Shown in pieces: positions 17,498 through 26,889 of a stretch of DNA of 64,000 nt. How positions within the stretch are numbered: the stretch's first letter is position 1; each line of letters opens with the position of its first letter. The translations under genes were made by a program, and so were the position numbers. This stretch comes from an uncultured Rhodopila sp. (GTDB lineage: Bacteria > Pseudomonadota > Alphaproteobacteria > Acetobacterales > Acetobacteraceae): assembly GCA_903932145.1 (NCBI GenBank), contig CAIZFE010000062.1:1-64000 (forward strand). The letters are read 5' to 3'. The notes under the pieces are model-generated. The model was not told the origin of the DNA. It did not search any database and saw only the letters and a list, made by a program, of their open reading frames with translations.

Positions 17498-18547
17498 TTA
17501 CCGAAAACGGGGCATGACCTCCTGGCACAGCAGACGGAGCGCCTCTTTTTCCTGCGCGTGCGGAATCAGGCCGCCGCAATTCGTCTCCAGCATGATCCCA
17601 TCCAGGCCGAGGTCGGCTTGCAGGGCTTTCAATTGCGTCGCGACATGATCGGGGGTGCCGATCAGGACGCTGCCTTGCAGGGCTTCGTCGTAGGTGATGG
17701 TGTTCAGTTTCTCGGCCGATTTGGCGCGCTTGTCACCGCCATCAACACCGGCACGGCCCAGCGAGTCGAACACCAGGGCGGCCTGGGCACGGTAATAATG
17801 GATGAGGCTGGCTTCGGATTCGGCCCGAGCGGCGGCCGCGGTGGCGGCGACATAGCCAGGGGCGCGCATCGTGACGTGTCCGTTACCAGGATGGCCGGCG
17901 TCCCGCCACGCTTTGCGGTAGGACTCGATGGCGGGGATCAGGGCGCGGGCGTCCTCGAATTTCACGCCCATGAAGATCGGTTTGCCCTGGCGGCCGATAC
18001 CCGGGTAGGTGTCGGCACTGGTGGCGGCGATACGGATCGGCGGACCCAGCGGCTGGAACGGGCGGGGGGTGACGGTGACGTTCTGGAAACTGTGGAATCG
18101 TCCGTCGTAGGAAACCACCGGATTGGCCCAGGCCTTTTGGATAATGTCCAAAGTTTCGTTGAAGCGGTCGCGGCTCTCGGCATAGGGCACGTTGTACGCT
18201 TCGTAGGTGCGGGCGACGCCACTGCGGCCGACGCCGAAGATCAGGCGGCCGCGGCTGATCTGGTCCACAGTCGCGGCTTCCTCGGCGATGCGGAGCGGGT
18301 TGCCGAGTGGCAGGACCTGGACGGCGATGCCGATTTTGATGTTGCGGGTACGGGCGGCGATGGCGCTGGCGACGCACAACGGAGCGGACAGCACGGATCT
18401 GGCCGGGTCGAAATGCAGTTCGGCCAGCCACATGGCGTCCAGGCCCCATGCCTCGGCGGCGTCGACCATGGCGAAGGCTTCATCGAACGCGACGGCGTCG
18501 GGATGCCCGTCAAGTGACGGAAACTCATGATAAACGCCGAACTCCAT
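17498..18547 (-). CDS. LLM-class flavin-dependent oxidoreductase
   Basis: A 349-residue luciferase-like monooxygenase of the F420/FMN TIM-barrel family. Typical features are the N-terminal EFGVYHEFP strand, the HFDPARSVLSAPLCVASAIAARTRNIKIGIAVQVLPLGNPLR segment (described by its key residues P, R and the GIAVQVLP strand) and GRLIFGVGRSG, the phosphate-binding loop. It is transcribed alone and diverges from the CBS-BON gene. The substrate is unknown; homologues oxidise alkanesulfonates, nitrilotriacetate or long-chain aldehydes. Confidence 0.8.
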   Translation of the reverse strand: MEFGVYHEFPSLDGHPDAVAFDEAFAMVDAAEAWGLDAMWLAELHFDPARSVLSAPLCVASAIAARTRNIKIGIAVQVLPLGNPLRIAEEAATVDQISRGRLIFGVGRSGVARTYEAYNVPYAESRDRFNETLDIIQKAWANPVVSYDGRFHSFQNVTVTPRPFQPLGPPIRIAATSADTYPGIGRQGKPIFMGVKFEDARALIPAIESYRKAWRDAGHPGNGHVTMRAPGYVAATAAAARAESEASLIHYYRAQAALVFDSLGRAGVDGGDKRAKSAEKLNTITYDEALQGSVLIGTPDHVATQLKALQADLGLDGIMLETNCGGLIPHAQEKEALRLLCQEVMPRFR

Positions 18548-18675
18548 TGTCGCCCTCCCTGTTTGGATGGAGTGTCAGGGGGGATCGTGGTGCGGTCAAT
18601 GTTTCGGCTGTTGGCAGGGCTTACCGTTTCGGCGTGCGGGTGTATCGTGTGCGGGCAAGTAGAAGGGTGAATACG

Positions 18676-19392
18676 ATGATTGTCTCCGACGTCATGACCC
18701 GCAACGTCATCTCCGTCGCGCCGGACGCGACGATAGAGGATGCGGTCAAGCTGATGCTGGCCCGTGGGATTTCCGGGCTTTTTGTCGTCGATACGGCTGG
18801 GGACCTGGTGGGGATCGTCACCGAGGGTGATCTGCTGCGGCGCGATGAGATCGGCACCGAACGGCATCGGCCCTGGTGGCTGCGGTTGCTGGCGTCGCCG
18901 GCGCGGCAGGCTTCGGATTTCTTCCACTCGCATGGGCGGCATGTGCGCGACGTGATGACCGATGAGGTTTTAACGGTTCCGGACGACTCGCCGCTGGAGG
19001 CCGTGGTGGCAACGATGGAAAAGAATCGGATCAAGCGGGTGCCGGTGACAAAGGGCGGGCGGGTGATCGGGGTGTGCAGCCGGTCGGACCTGCTGCGGGC
19101 TTTGGTGGGGCATTCCCGGATATTGCCACCGGCCGCGACGGACGACCGGACATTGCGATCGGTGATCTTGGATGCGCTGGAGGCTCAGTCCTGGGCGCCG
19201 ATGACCACATTGAATGTGACCGTGGCGAAAGGCGTTGCCGATGTGTGGGGGACGATTACCAACGAGGCGGAACGGCACGCAATCCGGGTGGTGGTGGAGA
19301 ACACGCCGGGGGTGACGGGGGTGCATGATCACCTGGTTTATATTGAGCCCTATACCGGGACGGTGATCGAGGCGCCGGATGAGACGCCGTAG
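18676..19392 (+). CDS. CBS-domain pair with C-terminal BON domain
   Basis: A 238-residue protein with CBS 1 (VSDVMTRNVISVAPDATIEDA, residues 3-60), CBS 2 (VRDVMTDEVLTVPDDSPLEA, about 93-150) and a BON domain from about 165 (LDALEAQSWAPMTTLNVTVAKGVADVWGTI). CBS pairs bind adenosyl ligands; BON domains are often membrane or phospholipid linked. This combination is common in alphaproteobacteria as a putative energy or stress sensor. The start at 18676 has AGAAGGG upstream. Confidence 0.82.
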   Translation: MIVSDVMTRNVISVAPDATIEDAVKLMLARGISGLFVVDTAGDLVGIVTEGDLLRRDEIGTERHRPWWLRLLASPARQASDFFHSHGRHVRDVMTDEVLTVPDDSPLEAVVATMEKNRIKRVPVTKGGRVIGVCSRSDLLRALVGHSRILPPAATDDRTLRSVILDALEAQSWAPMTTLNVTVAKGVADVWGTITNEAERHAIRVVVENTPGVTGVHDHLVYIEPYTGTVIEAPDETP

Positions 19393-19664
19393 GCTTGGAT
19401 GCCGGGACGTGATTTGTGGGCGGGAAGGCCGGAAGCGGTTGGTCGTCCGCAAGCAAAGAATCATCACGGAGAACCCCGAATCTACTCGGAGCTACAGTGG
19501 TTCCCATTTTAGCAATGCGGGGATTCTGTTCCCGGCCGTCATGGCGCGGGCTTCGCGCACCAGGTGATCGCTGCCGGGAGCACCAGAATGAGAACTTCTG
19601 CCGGAGGCAGGTCAAGATTTATACGAACCGGTATTGATATCAACGTGCCGCCATTCCAATTCCA

Positions 19665-19741
19665 TTGTGGTTCGGCTTGTCCGGGTCACCTAATGCCTTG
19701 ACGGTGCTGCGATAGATGGCCGGGACAAGCCGAGCCATGAC
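19665..19741. repeat. Type I palindrome, imperfect
   Basis: The left arm begins TGTGGTTCGGCTTGTCC; the right arm is GGGACAAGCCGAGCCATGAC. Spacer sequence GACGGTGCTGCGATAG matches that of the other type I copies. Confidence 0.8.
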
Positions 19742-19816
19742 AAAGGGACGTGAGAGCCAATACTTGGTGGGATGCAATACCAGCGGCCGTACGATTCGAC
19801 CGGTCAGCCCAAACCC

Positions 19817-19844
19817 GTCATGGCAGGCGAAGGCCTGCCATGAC
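19817..19844. repeat. Type II palindrome
   Basis: GTCATGGCAGGC (left) and GCCTGCCATGAC (right) pair perfectly around GAAG. The same core occurs at 30503. Confidence 0.85.
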
Positions 19845-19975
19845 GGCGAGGACTCGCCACTTAGGCCCGTTGGTATAATGGCACATCTGATTTCTTCTCT
19901 GTGCATCTTCGGGGTTCTTTGCGTGCTCCGTGAGGAATCTTCACTTTTCCGCCCGCCGCCGATGACCGCCGCCGC

Positions 19976-21439
19976 GTGAACACCGTCTTCGACATCGCCA
20001 TCGTCGGCGGCGGCATCAATGGCACCGGTATCGCACGCGACGCGGCCGGCCGAGGCCTGTCGGTGTTGCTGTTGGAACAAGGGGACCTGGCCGGCGCCAC
20101 GTCCTCAGCCTCGACCAAATTGATTCACGGCGGCCTCCGCTACCTCGAACATTACGAATTTCGCCTCGTCCGCGAATCCCTGAAGGAACGGGAAGTCCTG
20201 CTACGCGCCGCGCCGCACATTATTTGGCCGCTACGCTTCGTACTCCCCCACCACGCCGGACTACGCCCCTGGTGGATGGTCCGAACCGGATTGTTTTTGT
20301 ACGATCACCTCGGCGGAAGACGCATCTTACCCCCAACGCGGGTCGTGGATTTCCGAATCGACCCGGTCGGCGCACCGCTGAAACCCGAGTTCACCGCCGG
20401 CTTCGAATACTCCGACTGCTGGGTCGATGACGCTCGGTTGGTCGTGCTGAACGCCCGGGATGCCGCCGCCCGTGGCGCCGATATCCGCACCTATACCGCC
20501 TGCGTCTCCGCCCGGCCGGTCGAAGGCGTGTGGTCGTTGGGGCTAAGTACCGGCGACAATGTTCGGGCGCGCGTGCTGGTCAACGCGGCCGGGCCCCTTG
20601 TGTCCCGGTTCTTGTCAGGCGTGGTTGGACACATGACGCCGACCCGGGTGCGGATGGTGAAGGGCAGCCACATCGTCGTGCGACGGCTGTTCGGGCACGA
20701 CCGGTGCTATATCTTTCAAAATCGCGACGGCCGCGTCTGTTTTGCAATTCCATACGAAGGCGATTTCACCCTGATCGGCACCACCGACGAAGATTACGAG
20801 GGCGATCCATCCGCGGTGACGGTCTCGCCTGACGAGGAAACCTATCTGCTGGCCGCCGTCAGCAGTTACCTGCAAATGCCGATCGATCCGGCCTCGATCG
20901 TCTGGCGCTATGCCGGAGTACGGCCGCTGCGCGACGACGGGGCCAGCAGCGCCCAGGAAGCCACGCGGGATTATGTGCTGGAACTGGAAGGCCGCCCGCC
21001 GGTGCTGAGTGTGTTCGGCGGCAAAGTCACGACCCATCGGCGGTTAGCTGAGGCAGCCATGGCAAAGCTGGCGGCATTCTTTCCGGGCTTACCCGGTGCG
21101 TGGACCGCGGGCGCATCGCTGCCCGGCGGCGATTTCCCGTGGAACGGGGCAGCGGACCTGCGGGACTCATTGCTGGCGCGCTATCCGTTTCTGACACCAG
21201 CGACAGCGGAACGGTTCGTACGCGGCTATGGGACGTTGACCGAGGACATGCTGGGCGACGTCATGGATTTGGGCCGGATCGTCGGGGCGGACCTGTCGGA
21301 ACGAGAGGTGGACTGGCTGATACGCACAGAATGGGCGCGAACCGCCGACGATATCCTCTGGCGGCGGAGTAAGCTGGGGTTGCGGTTCGGGGCGGAAGAG
21401 CGGGCGGCGTTGGACGATTTTTTGAAACGAACGATCTGA
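19976..21439 (+). CDS. glpD: Aerobic glycerol-3-phosphate dehydrogenase
   Basis: A 487-residue FAD-dependent, membrane-associated enzyme oxidising sn-glycerol-3-phosphate to dihydroxyacetone phosphate and feeding electrons to quinone. The FAD-binding motif DIAIVGGGINGTGIARDAAG is at residues 6-25; the GlpD signatures ATSSASTKLIHGGLRYLEHYEFRLV (key SSxxTKLIHGGLRYLE) and KVTTHRRLAE are present. The start is GTG at 19976, because the nearest ATG (19962) runs into a stop after five codons. It stands alone, without glpK or glpF. Functionally it could consume the glycerol-3-phosphate imported by the Ugp system at 29.1-33.5 kb. Confidence 0.92.
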   Translation: MNTVFDIAIVGGGINGTGIARDAAGRGLSVLLLEQGDLAGATSSASTKLIHGGLRYLEHYEFRLVRESLKEREVLLRAAPHIIWPLRFVLPHHAGLRPWWMVRTGLFLYDHLGGRRILPPTRVVDFRIDPVGAPLKPEFTAGFEYSDCWVDDARLVVLNARDAAARGADIRTYTACVSARPVEGVWSLGLSTGDNVRARVLVNAAGPLVSRFLSGVVGHMTPTRVRMVKGSHIVVRRLFGHDRCYIFQNRDGRVCFAIPYEGDFTLIGTTDEDYEGDPSAVTVSPDEETYLLAAVSSYLQMPIDPASIVWRYAGVRPLRDDGASSAQEATRDYVLELEGRPPVLSVFGGKVTTHRRLAEAAMAKLAAFFPGLPGAWTAGASLPGGDFPWNGAADLRDSLLARYPFLTPATAERFVRGYGTLTEDMLGDVMDLGRIVGADLSEREVDWLIRTEWARTADDILWRRSKLGLRFGAEERAALDDFLKRTI

Positions 21440-21743
21440 CACAATGATTCTGCCGCATGTGGGTCATGAATTACTTCGCCCGGGGCACCTGCCGCGGCAC
21501 TGTCGAGTCACGGGTGGCCCGGACAAGCCTGGTCATGACGGATGTGGAATGGCAGTACGTCAACTTCGTTTGCTGGTGTTATACCAGTCCGCGTTGAGAC
21601 TGACTCTCAGCCGGCCTCGCCCGTCATGCCGATACCGGGGTCGAGCCCGGGCACAGGCTCCGGTCGGCATCCACGTCTTTTTTGAGTGTAAACAAAGACA
21701 TGGATGGTGCGCCTTCGCGCGCCATGACGACGCGGGGGGACGC
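21440..21743. other. Intergenic region with palindrome fragments
   Basis: This 304-bp region between convergent glpD and the stress-protein gene holds a half type I element (GGTGGCCCGGACAAGCC...CATGACGG, to 21540) and a diverged type II element starting at 21622 (GTCATGCCGATACCGG) and ending near 21729 (GCGCGCCATGACGACG). No gene is seen. Confidence 0.6.
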
Positions 21744-22631
21744 CTAATGCGACATCAACACCGGCAACGTCATGTGCTGCAGCAACCCGCGCGTCACACC
21801 GCCGAGGATCAACTCCCGCAAGCGCGAATGCCCGTAGCCACCGACGACCAGCAAATCGGCGCTCATGTCCGCGGCATAACTCAGCAAGGCATCCTCCGTC
21901 GAAATGTCGGCCATTACCGTTCGCGTTGACCGGACACTGATGCCGTGACGCTCCAAATGACGGGCGATACCGGCACCGGCGCCACCATCGGTCGCCACTT
22001 TCCGGGTGGCCTCCAGGATAGTGACCGACGCAGCCTTTTCCAGCATCGGCATCGCATCACTCATCGCCCGCGCCGCCTCACGGCTATCATTCCATCCCAC
22101 CAGAACCCGGGTGCCGGCCGTTTCAAAGCGGCCGATATAGGGCACCACCAGAATCGGCCGGCCGGAGGTCATCAACACATCCGTCAGCAATTGCCGGCCG
22201 CGTGGCGGCGGCGGGTGGTTCGGATCGATCTGGCCGAGAATCGTCAGATCGGCGTGTCGCGCCTGTTTAACGAGTGCCTCACTCACGTTGTCGTCCGCCA
22301 TAAGCCATGCACCCCGAACAGCACTCGACCGCAGGCGAATGTGGAACCCCGCCTCGATCCGTTCGGCCCGTTCGGCGGCCCGTTGGTAAATGTCCGAAGA
22401 CGCGGCCAGCGACCCGGCCCCCCAATTCAGCATTTGCGATGCGGGCAGCGTCTCCACTTCCGAATAAGCCAGCGATTTGACGTCCGTTCGGGTCGACACC
22501 AGCATATCCAGCGCCGAAAATCCCGTGAGGTGGGCGTCGTGTTGCCGAGCGATCGCAATAGCAAGATCAAGCCGCGTCTCACTCGCCGTCGAGTCGTCCA
22601 AAACGACCACGATATCCCGAAAAGCCGGCAT
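21744..22631 (-). CDS. Universal stress protein with two tandem Usp domains
   Basis: A 295-residue cytoplasmic protein with UspA-like domain 1 (FRDIVVVLDDSTASETRLDLAIAIA, residues 3-150) and domain 2 (about 155-295). The second domain has a near-complete nucleotide motif, VVGGYGHSRLRELILGG, but the Ser/Thr expected after the last Gly is missing, so ATP binding is uncertain. The start at 22631 (MPAFRDIVVV) has GGAGTG upstream. It is divergent from the esterase gene. Confidence 0.83.
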   Translation of the reverse strand: MPAFRDIVVVLDDSTASETRLDLAIAIARQHDAHLTGFSALDMLVSTRTDVKSLAYSEVETLPASQMLNWGAGSLAASSDIYQRAAERAERIEAGFHIRLRSSAVRGAWLMADDNVSEALVKQARHADLTILGQIDPNHPPPPRGRQLLTDVLMTSGRPILVVPYIGRFETAGTRVLVGWNDSREAARAMSDAMPMLEKAASVTILEATRKVATDGGAGAGIARHLERHGISVRSTRTVMADISTEDALLSYAADMSADLLVVGGYGHSRLRELILGGVTRGLLQHMTLPVLMSH

Positions 22632-22819
22632 CGTATGGCACTCCTTCCCATCGGCCGCATCACCATCGGTCACCGATTTGGGGTGTCGTTCAGGCACATT
22701 AAAGACCGGTAATGCGCTTCGTGAAGCGAGCGGATGGACGGCCGATGGCAGGGCGCGTTGTTGCCGTTGCACCCCGAAGGTGCTGGGATACTGGAAAATC
22801 CATCGAGGAAAGTGCGTTC

Positions 22820-24445
22820 ATGAACACAACTGTTACAATCGCGGCGTTATTGCTCGCTGGTTCGGTTTCAACCGCTCTGGCGAAACCCGACTGCACGGTC
22901 GATGCGCTGAACGCCCTGCATGTTCCCGGAGTGCTGGTCACGCAGGCGACCGCGACCGCCGCCGAGGGCACGCAACCGGCGCACTGCGCGGTGCAAGGCA
23001 CCATGGTCACCCGGGGCGGCAGCGCTCCGGCAGGGTCCGCTCGGTTTGCGCTACAGCTTCCCGATGCCTGGAAGCAACGATTTTTCTTCATGGGCGTCGG
23101 CGGCAATGCCGGGACCTTGACCCCGTCTGTCAACGCCACCGACCGGCTGTCGGCGCTGGGCAAGGGCTATGCGACGATCGTGCAGGATTCGGGCCATGCC
23201 GGGAACGGCACCGATGCCGGCTGGCTGAAAACCCCTGACGGCAAGCGCGACACCGCCAAGATGGTGGATTTCCTGTATCGCGCGGCGCACAGCGTGACCA
23301 TTACTGGCAAACAGTTCGCTAAAGCCTACTACGCCGCCCCGGTACAGCATGCTTATTTCGATGGCTGCTCCACCGGCGGCCGTATGGCGATGATGGAGGC
23401 GGAACGGTATCCCGCCGATTTTGATGGCATTATCGCTGGCGATCCGGCGATGGACTATCGCTCCACCCTGCTGCGCTTTGCCGTGCAGAAGGCGGCACTG
23501 TCCTCGCCCGCCGCGTATCTGCCGCAGGCCACGCTGGCGATGGTGGACAGGATCGTGACCGCGAAGTGCGACGCGATCGACGGCGCGACCGATGGGCTGG
23601 TGCAGAACCCCTGGGCCTGCAAGGTAAAGCCCACCGACCTGATCTGCCGCAACGGAGCCACTGCGGACTGTCTGTCGCCCGAACAGGCGCAGGTGCTGCA
23701 AACCTACACCAGCCCGCTGCACGACCGGCACGGCCACGTCCTGTATCCTGGCTGGGCGCTGACAAATCTGTCCGGCCCGCGTGGCGCCGGCTACTGGAAC
23801 ACCGGCGATACCGTGCCGAACCTGCAAACGCCCGAGGCGCCCTGGGGTAACGACCCGAACGATGCGCCACGGGGCTGGAGTTTCGCCCGTCAGGCGTTGA
23901 GCTTCTGGATGGGCATGGGGCCGGAACAATCCATGCTCGGTCTTGACATCGATCCGAAGACCAACACCGCCGGCGACACCCTGATCGCCGCGCTGGACAA
24001 GACGTTTGGAGCGGCGGAAACGAAAAATCCGGCCAAGATGTCGGCGTTCATCCAGCAAGGCCGGAAGATGATCCTGTATCACGGCACCAGCGACCCGGCG
24101 ATCCCGGCCGCGCGTTCGGTGCAGTTTTACGGCGACCTGTCCCGGACGCTGCATGGTTCGGCGGCGGCGAGTGTGCGGCTGTTCCTGGTCCCCGGCATGC
24201 AACATTGCAGCGGCGGCATCGGACCCGATCAGTTCGACACCCTGTCCGCGATCGAGGCGTGGGTCGAACACGGCAAGGCACCGGATGCGATCGCCGCCAG
24301 CACCAAACCGGACAGCGCGGCGCCACACAGCCTGCCGCTGTGCCCATTTCCGCGTCAGGCGCGCTATTCTGGCGCCGGAGCGACCACGGATGCCTCCAAT
24401 TGGGCCTGTGCGGCGCCCCCGGGTGCGATTGCGCTGTCTCAATAA
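22820..24445 (+). CDS. Tannase/feruloyl esterase family protein, secreted
   Basis: A 541-residue alpha/beta hydrolase of the tannase/feruloyl-esterase family, exported by a signal peptide (residues 1-21, ending STALA). The nucleophile motif is GCSTGGR (Ser184). The acid is the Asp of YHGTSDPAIP and the base the His of PGMQHC; in this family a disulfide links the cysteine next to the nucleophile with the one next to the His, and both are present. The probable role is hydrolysis of hydroxycinnamate or gallate esters of plant material in the periplasm. The start at 22820 has GAGGAAAG upstream. It is monocistronic. Confidence 0.83.
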   Translation: MNTTVTIAALLLAGSVSTALAKPDCTVDALNALHVPGVLVTQATATAAEGTQPAHCAVQGTMVTRGGSAPAGSARFALQLPDAWKQRFFFMGVGGNAGTLTPSVNATDRLSALGKGYATIVQDSGHAGNGTDAGWLKTPDGKRDTAKMVDFLYRAAHSVTITGKQFAKAYYAAPVQHAYFDGCSTGGRMAMMEAERYPADFDGIIAGDPAMDYRSTLLRFAVQKAALSSPAAYLPQATLAMVDRIVTAKCDAIDGATDGLVQNPWACKVKPTDLICRNGATADCLSPEQAQVLQTYTSPLHDRHGHVLYPGWALTNLSGPRGAGYWNTGDTVPNLQTPEAPWGNDPNDAPRGWSFARQALSFWMGMGPEQSMLGLDIDPKTNTAGDTLIAALDKTFGAAETKNPAKMSAFIQQGRKMILYHGTSDPAIPAARSVQFYGDLSRTLHGSAAASVRLFLVPGMQHCSGGIGPDQFDTLSAIEAWVEHGKAPDAIAASTKPDSAAPHSLPLCPFPRQARYSGAGATTDASNWACAAPPGAIALSQ

Positions 24446-24506
24446 CGGATTTTCGTCTCGGCCCGATAACTTGCCCGACGTTCAGGCGCGTTGCGGGCCG
24501 AAGCTC

Positions 24507-24833
24507 TCAGCCGCTGGCGGCGGCCGCATGATGCTTGCCCGGCATGCAGCCGGGAATGCGAGGCAGCGCCTCCGCCAGTTCCTGCGGCATCGGAACATTC
24601 GGTCGGGTGCCGTTGTCAGACATTTGTAGCCACGCCATGACATTCGTGGCGGGCAGGCCTTCGCTATAGAGATACAGGCGCCCGGTATCGTCATACTGCT
24701 TGCAGGTGCGGCCACCGAGACCGAACAGCCGATCGAAACCGATGGTGGGATCGACCGCCAGAGTGGTTTGCGCGGATGCCGTCATGATTTGAAATGTTAC
24801 AATCCCAATACAGGCACTCAGAATGGGTTTCAT
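24507..24833 (-). CDS. Small secreted protein of unknown function
   Basis: A 108-residue protein with a signal peptide (MKPILSACIGIVTFQIMTASAQ, cleaved after about residue 21; key features K2, hydrophobic core, ASA-Q). The mature part has two cysteines (RTCKQYDD and PGCMPGK) that could form a disulfide. An alternative ATG four codons upstream (24845) is possible. It converges with the esterase. I do not recognise the family. Confidence 0.5.
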   Translation of the reverse strand: MKPILSACIGIVTFQIMTASAQTTLAVDPTIGFDRLFGLGGRTCKQYDDTGRLYLYSEGLPATNVMAWLQMSDNGTRPNVPMPQELAEALPRIPGCMPGKHHAAAASG

Positions 24834-24845
24834 GGCGGAACTCAT

Positions 24846-25370
24846 GGGGCTGCCGCTGCCGCAAGGGTTGCATACCGCGGCGGCCGGCGGGACAATTTCG
24901 TTGCGTATTTCGCGAAAAATCCGGCCGTCTGGCGGCTGCGAACCTTCGGGGCAGGCGCGGTAGGGTCCATCGACACGGTCCTTCGGTTGACCGGTTTCGC
25001 CCGGCCGTGGTCGAAGGACGTTTCCTTATGATGTGTGCCAGCATCATAAATTCGCCGCCTGCGTGTCAAGAAAATCATGCAGCGGCCGCGTCGGCTGGCG
25101 GCCATGATATTGTCGCGAACCCAATCCAACCGCATCCCGCCAGGCATCAGGCGCCTGGTTCCGCGCCGTTCCGGCCCCGTCGCAGCCGGAACGATACCGA
25201 TTCTTAAGAATTTGCCGGTTATGTTTCGTATATTTAACGTAACCTGATTTCGGACGCATCGGCCGCATGACACAATTTTCCAAAACCTTCGATTCAGGCA
25301 AACGATTCTCGTGCGTGACAGATGTGGATTTTGCTACACGGGTACCAGCCCCGGTTGATAGTGTCCTGCC
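24846..25370. other. Intergenic region, nothing recognised
   Basis: This 525-bp divergent gap contains short open frames on both strands with no codon signal or motif. The part near 25200-25250 (TTCTTAAGAATTTGCCGGTTATG, TATATTTAACG) is AT-rich, which suits a promoter for the 25371 gene. Confidence 0.45.
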
Positions 25371-26888
25371 ATGCCGTCTGAAGCCCTCGCGCCCCTGCTG
25401 CCAGCCAATGACATCCGGCCACTGGACAACCTGTACCTCGGGTCAGGCAGTCCGGAGGATGCCGCGTTCGCGCCGGCGGCGCCGTGCGACGTGCAGGACC
25501 TGATCGATTCGCCCTGCCGCACACTCGAAGTGGAGTATAAAAGCTGGCGTAATCTCGACCACGCGGAGGACCGCGCCGAACTGGCGCGCGACATCGCCGC
25601 CCTGGCCAATCATGGCGGCGGCTTCGTGGTGTTCGGTTTCAACGAACGCACACTCGGGCCGGACGATACTGATCCGTTTCGAACCAACTGTACCATCGAA
25701 CGCGTCACCGCCATCGTTCAGGCCTACCTCGATCCGCCACCAACCTGCGAGGTGGTCATCGCCATGTCGGCCGAGGCCGTGTTGCATCCGGTCATCCGTG
25801 TCGGTGGCCATGGCACGACCCCGGTCTGTGTCCGCCAGGACGGCCCGGCGGTCGGCGGCGCCAGGCTGATCGAACGCGGTGCCATCTATGTGCGTACGCA
25901 TGGCCTGATCGCCTCGGGCCGAGCGATCGGCGTTCCTTGCCCGCAAAGCAGCAAGGTCGAGATCTCGCAGGATTGGGCGGCGCTGATCCGCCGCTGTGTC
26001 CGCCGCGACCGCGAGGCTCTGCTGGGGATGCTCGACGCGACGATCGAAGGCCGCACCGCGGCACCGGATGCGGCGCAGCGGCTGCGAACCTGGCACCGCG
26101 CCGCGCGATCCGCCTTTCAGCTTCTGGTACCGCGCAGCCCCGTTGCCGACAGTCTGGCTCGGCGTCACTACGCGCTGTCATACGGATTCGAACTCGTTCG
26201 TCCGGAGATGGTGGAACACGCCCAGCTTCCGGAACGGTTGCGGCGCGCGGTGTTTGACGTGCAGACCCAGTTCCGGTCGGGTTGGAACATGTTCGATCCG
26301 CCGTACCGGCGGGGCGTGCAGGCCCGTTTCATGACCGATGCGGCGAGCGGCGACGAAGAAACGGATTTCCTGGAGGCGGCCTGGCTGCGGTTACGCATCC
26401 CCACCGAAACCGCCGACTTCTGGCGGGTGTCACCGCGTGGACTCGCCACCATCATCCGCAGCTACCCCGAGGACCTGCCGCAGCCCGCGCCGGCCGCGCC
26501 GACCCATCCGGGGACCAGCCTCAGTCCCGGGGTGCTGACCCAGGAAGTGGCGGAACTGGTCTGCCATGCGCGCGCGTTTGCCCGGTTGTTCTCCGGCATC
26601 CAGCGAGTCTGGTTTCGCTGCGAGTGGTGGGGCTTGTCCGGCCGCGCCCTCTACGACCCGGATGAACGGTGGGTGCATCGCGGACCGGCGTTGGGCGACC
26701 AGTGCGTGGCGACCATGCAGGTGCCGATCGCCCGCCTGACGCAGGCATGGCCTGAGGTCGTCGCCCAATTGATCGCCCCGCCGTTGCGGGCGGTGGAGCC
26801 CGACCTTGCACTCGATGCCGCCTGGGTGCGCGGGCAGGCGCCACGCTGGGCGTCACCGGGCGGACGGTATAATCCGATCAGCGGGTAG
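25371..26888 (+). CDS. AlbA_2 (Schlafen-type) domain protein
   Basis: A 505-residue protein whose residues 55-165 match the AlbA_2 fold: LEVEYKSWRNLDH, then ELARDIAALANHGGGFVVFGF, the classic strand-helix-GG(G) core. In other bacteria this domain sits in putative transcriptional regulators and in Schlafen-like nucleases. Residues 200-505 are Arg- and Trp-rich, helical and unfamiliar; there is no C-terminal winged helix of the usual ATP-dependent DNA-helicase/RecG-like type. There is no operon partner and no clear Shine-Dalgarno before the ATG. The function is unknown; a nucleic-acid-binding or defence role is possible. Confidence 0.65.
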   Translation: MPSEALAPLLPANDIRPLDNLYLGSGSPEDAAFAPAAPCDVQDLIDSPCRTLEVEYKSWRNLDHAEDRAELARDIAALANHGGGFVVFGFNERTLGPDDTDPFRTNCTIERVTAIVQAYLDPPPTCEVVIAMSAEAVLHPVIRVGGHGTTPVCVRQDGPAVGGARLIERGAIYVRTHGLIASGRAIGVPCPQSSKVEISQDWAALIRRCVRRDREALLGMLDATIEGRTAAPDAAQRLRTWHRAARSAFQLLVPRSPVADSLARRHYALSYGFELVRPEMVEHAQLPERLRRAVFDVQTQFRSGWNMFDPPYRRGVQARFMTDAASGDEETDFLEAAWLRLRIPTETADFWRVSPRGLATIIRSYPEDLPQPAPAAPTHPGTSLSPGVLTQEVAELVCHARAFARLFSGIQRVWFRCEWWGLSGRALYDPDERWVHRGPALGDQCVATMQVPIARLTQAWPEVVAQLIAPPLRAVEPDLALDAAWVRGQAPRWASPGGRYNPISG

Positions 26889-26889
26889 A

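Larger units (their letters stand above)
19393..19975. other. Gene-free region with two palindromes
   Basis: This 583-bp stretch upstream of glpD carries a degenerate type I palindrome at 19665-19741 and a short perfect type II palindrome at 19817-19844 (GTCATGGCAGGCG...GCCTGCCATGAC). No gene is supported. The glpD promoter should lie in 19860-19960, where the sequence is less GC-rich. Confidence 0.6.

Noticed and set aside
24842-25273. 143-codon open frame on the minus strand
   Set aside because: No ribosome site, motif or consistent codon use; probably chance.
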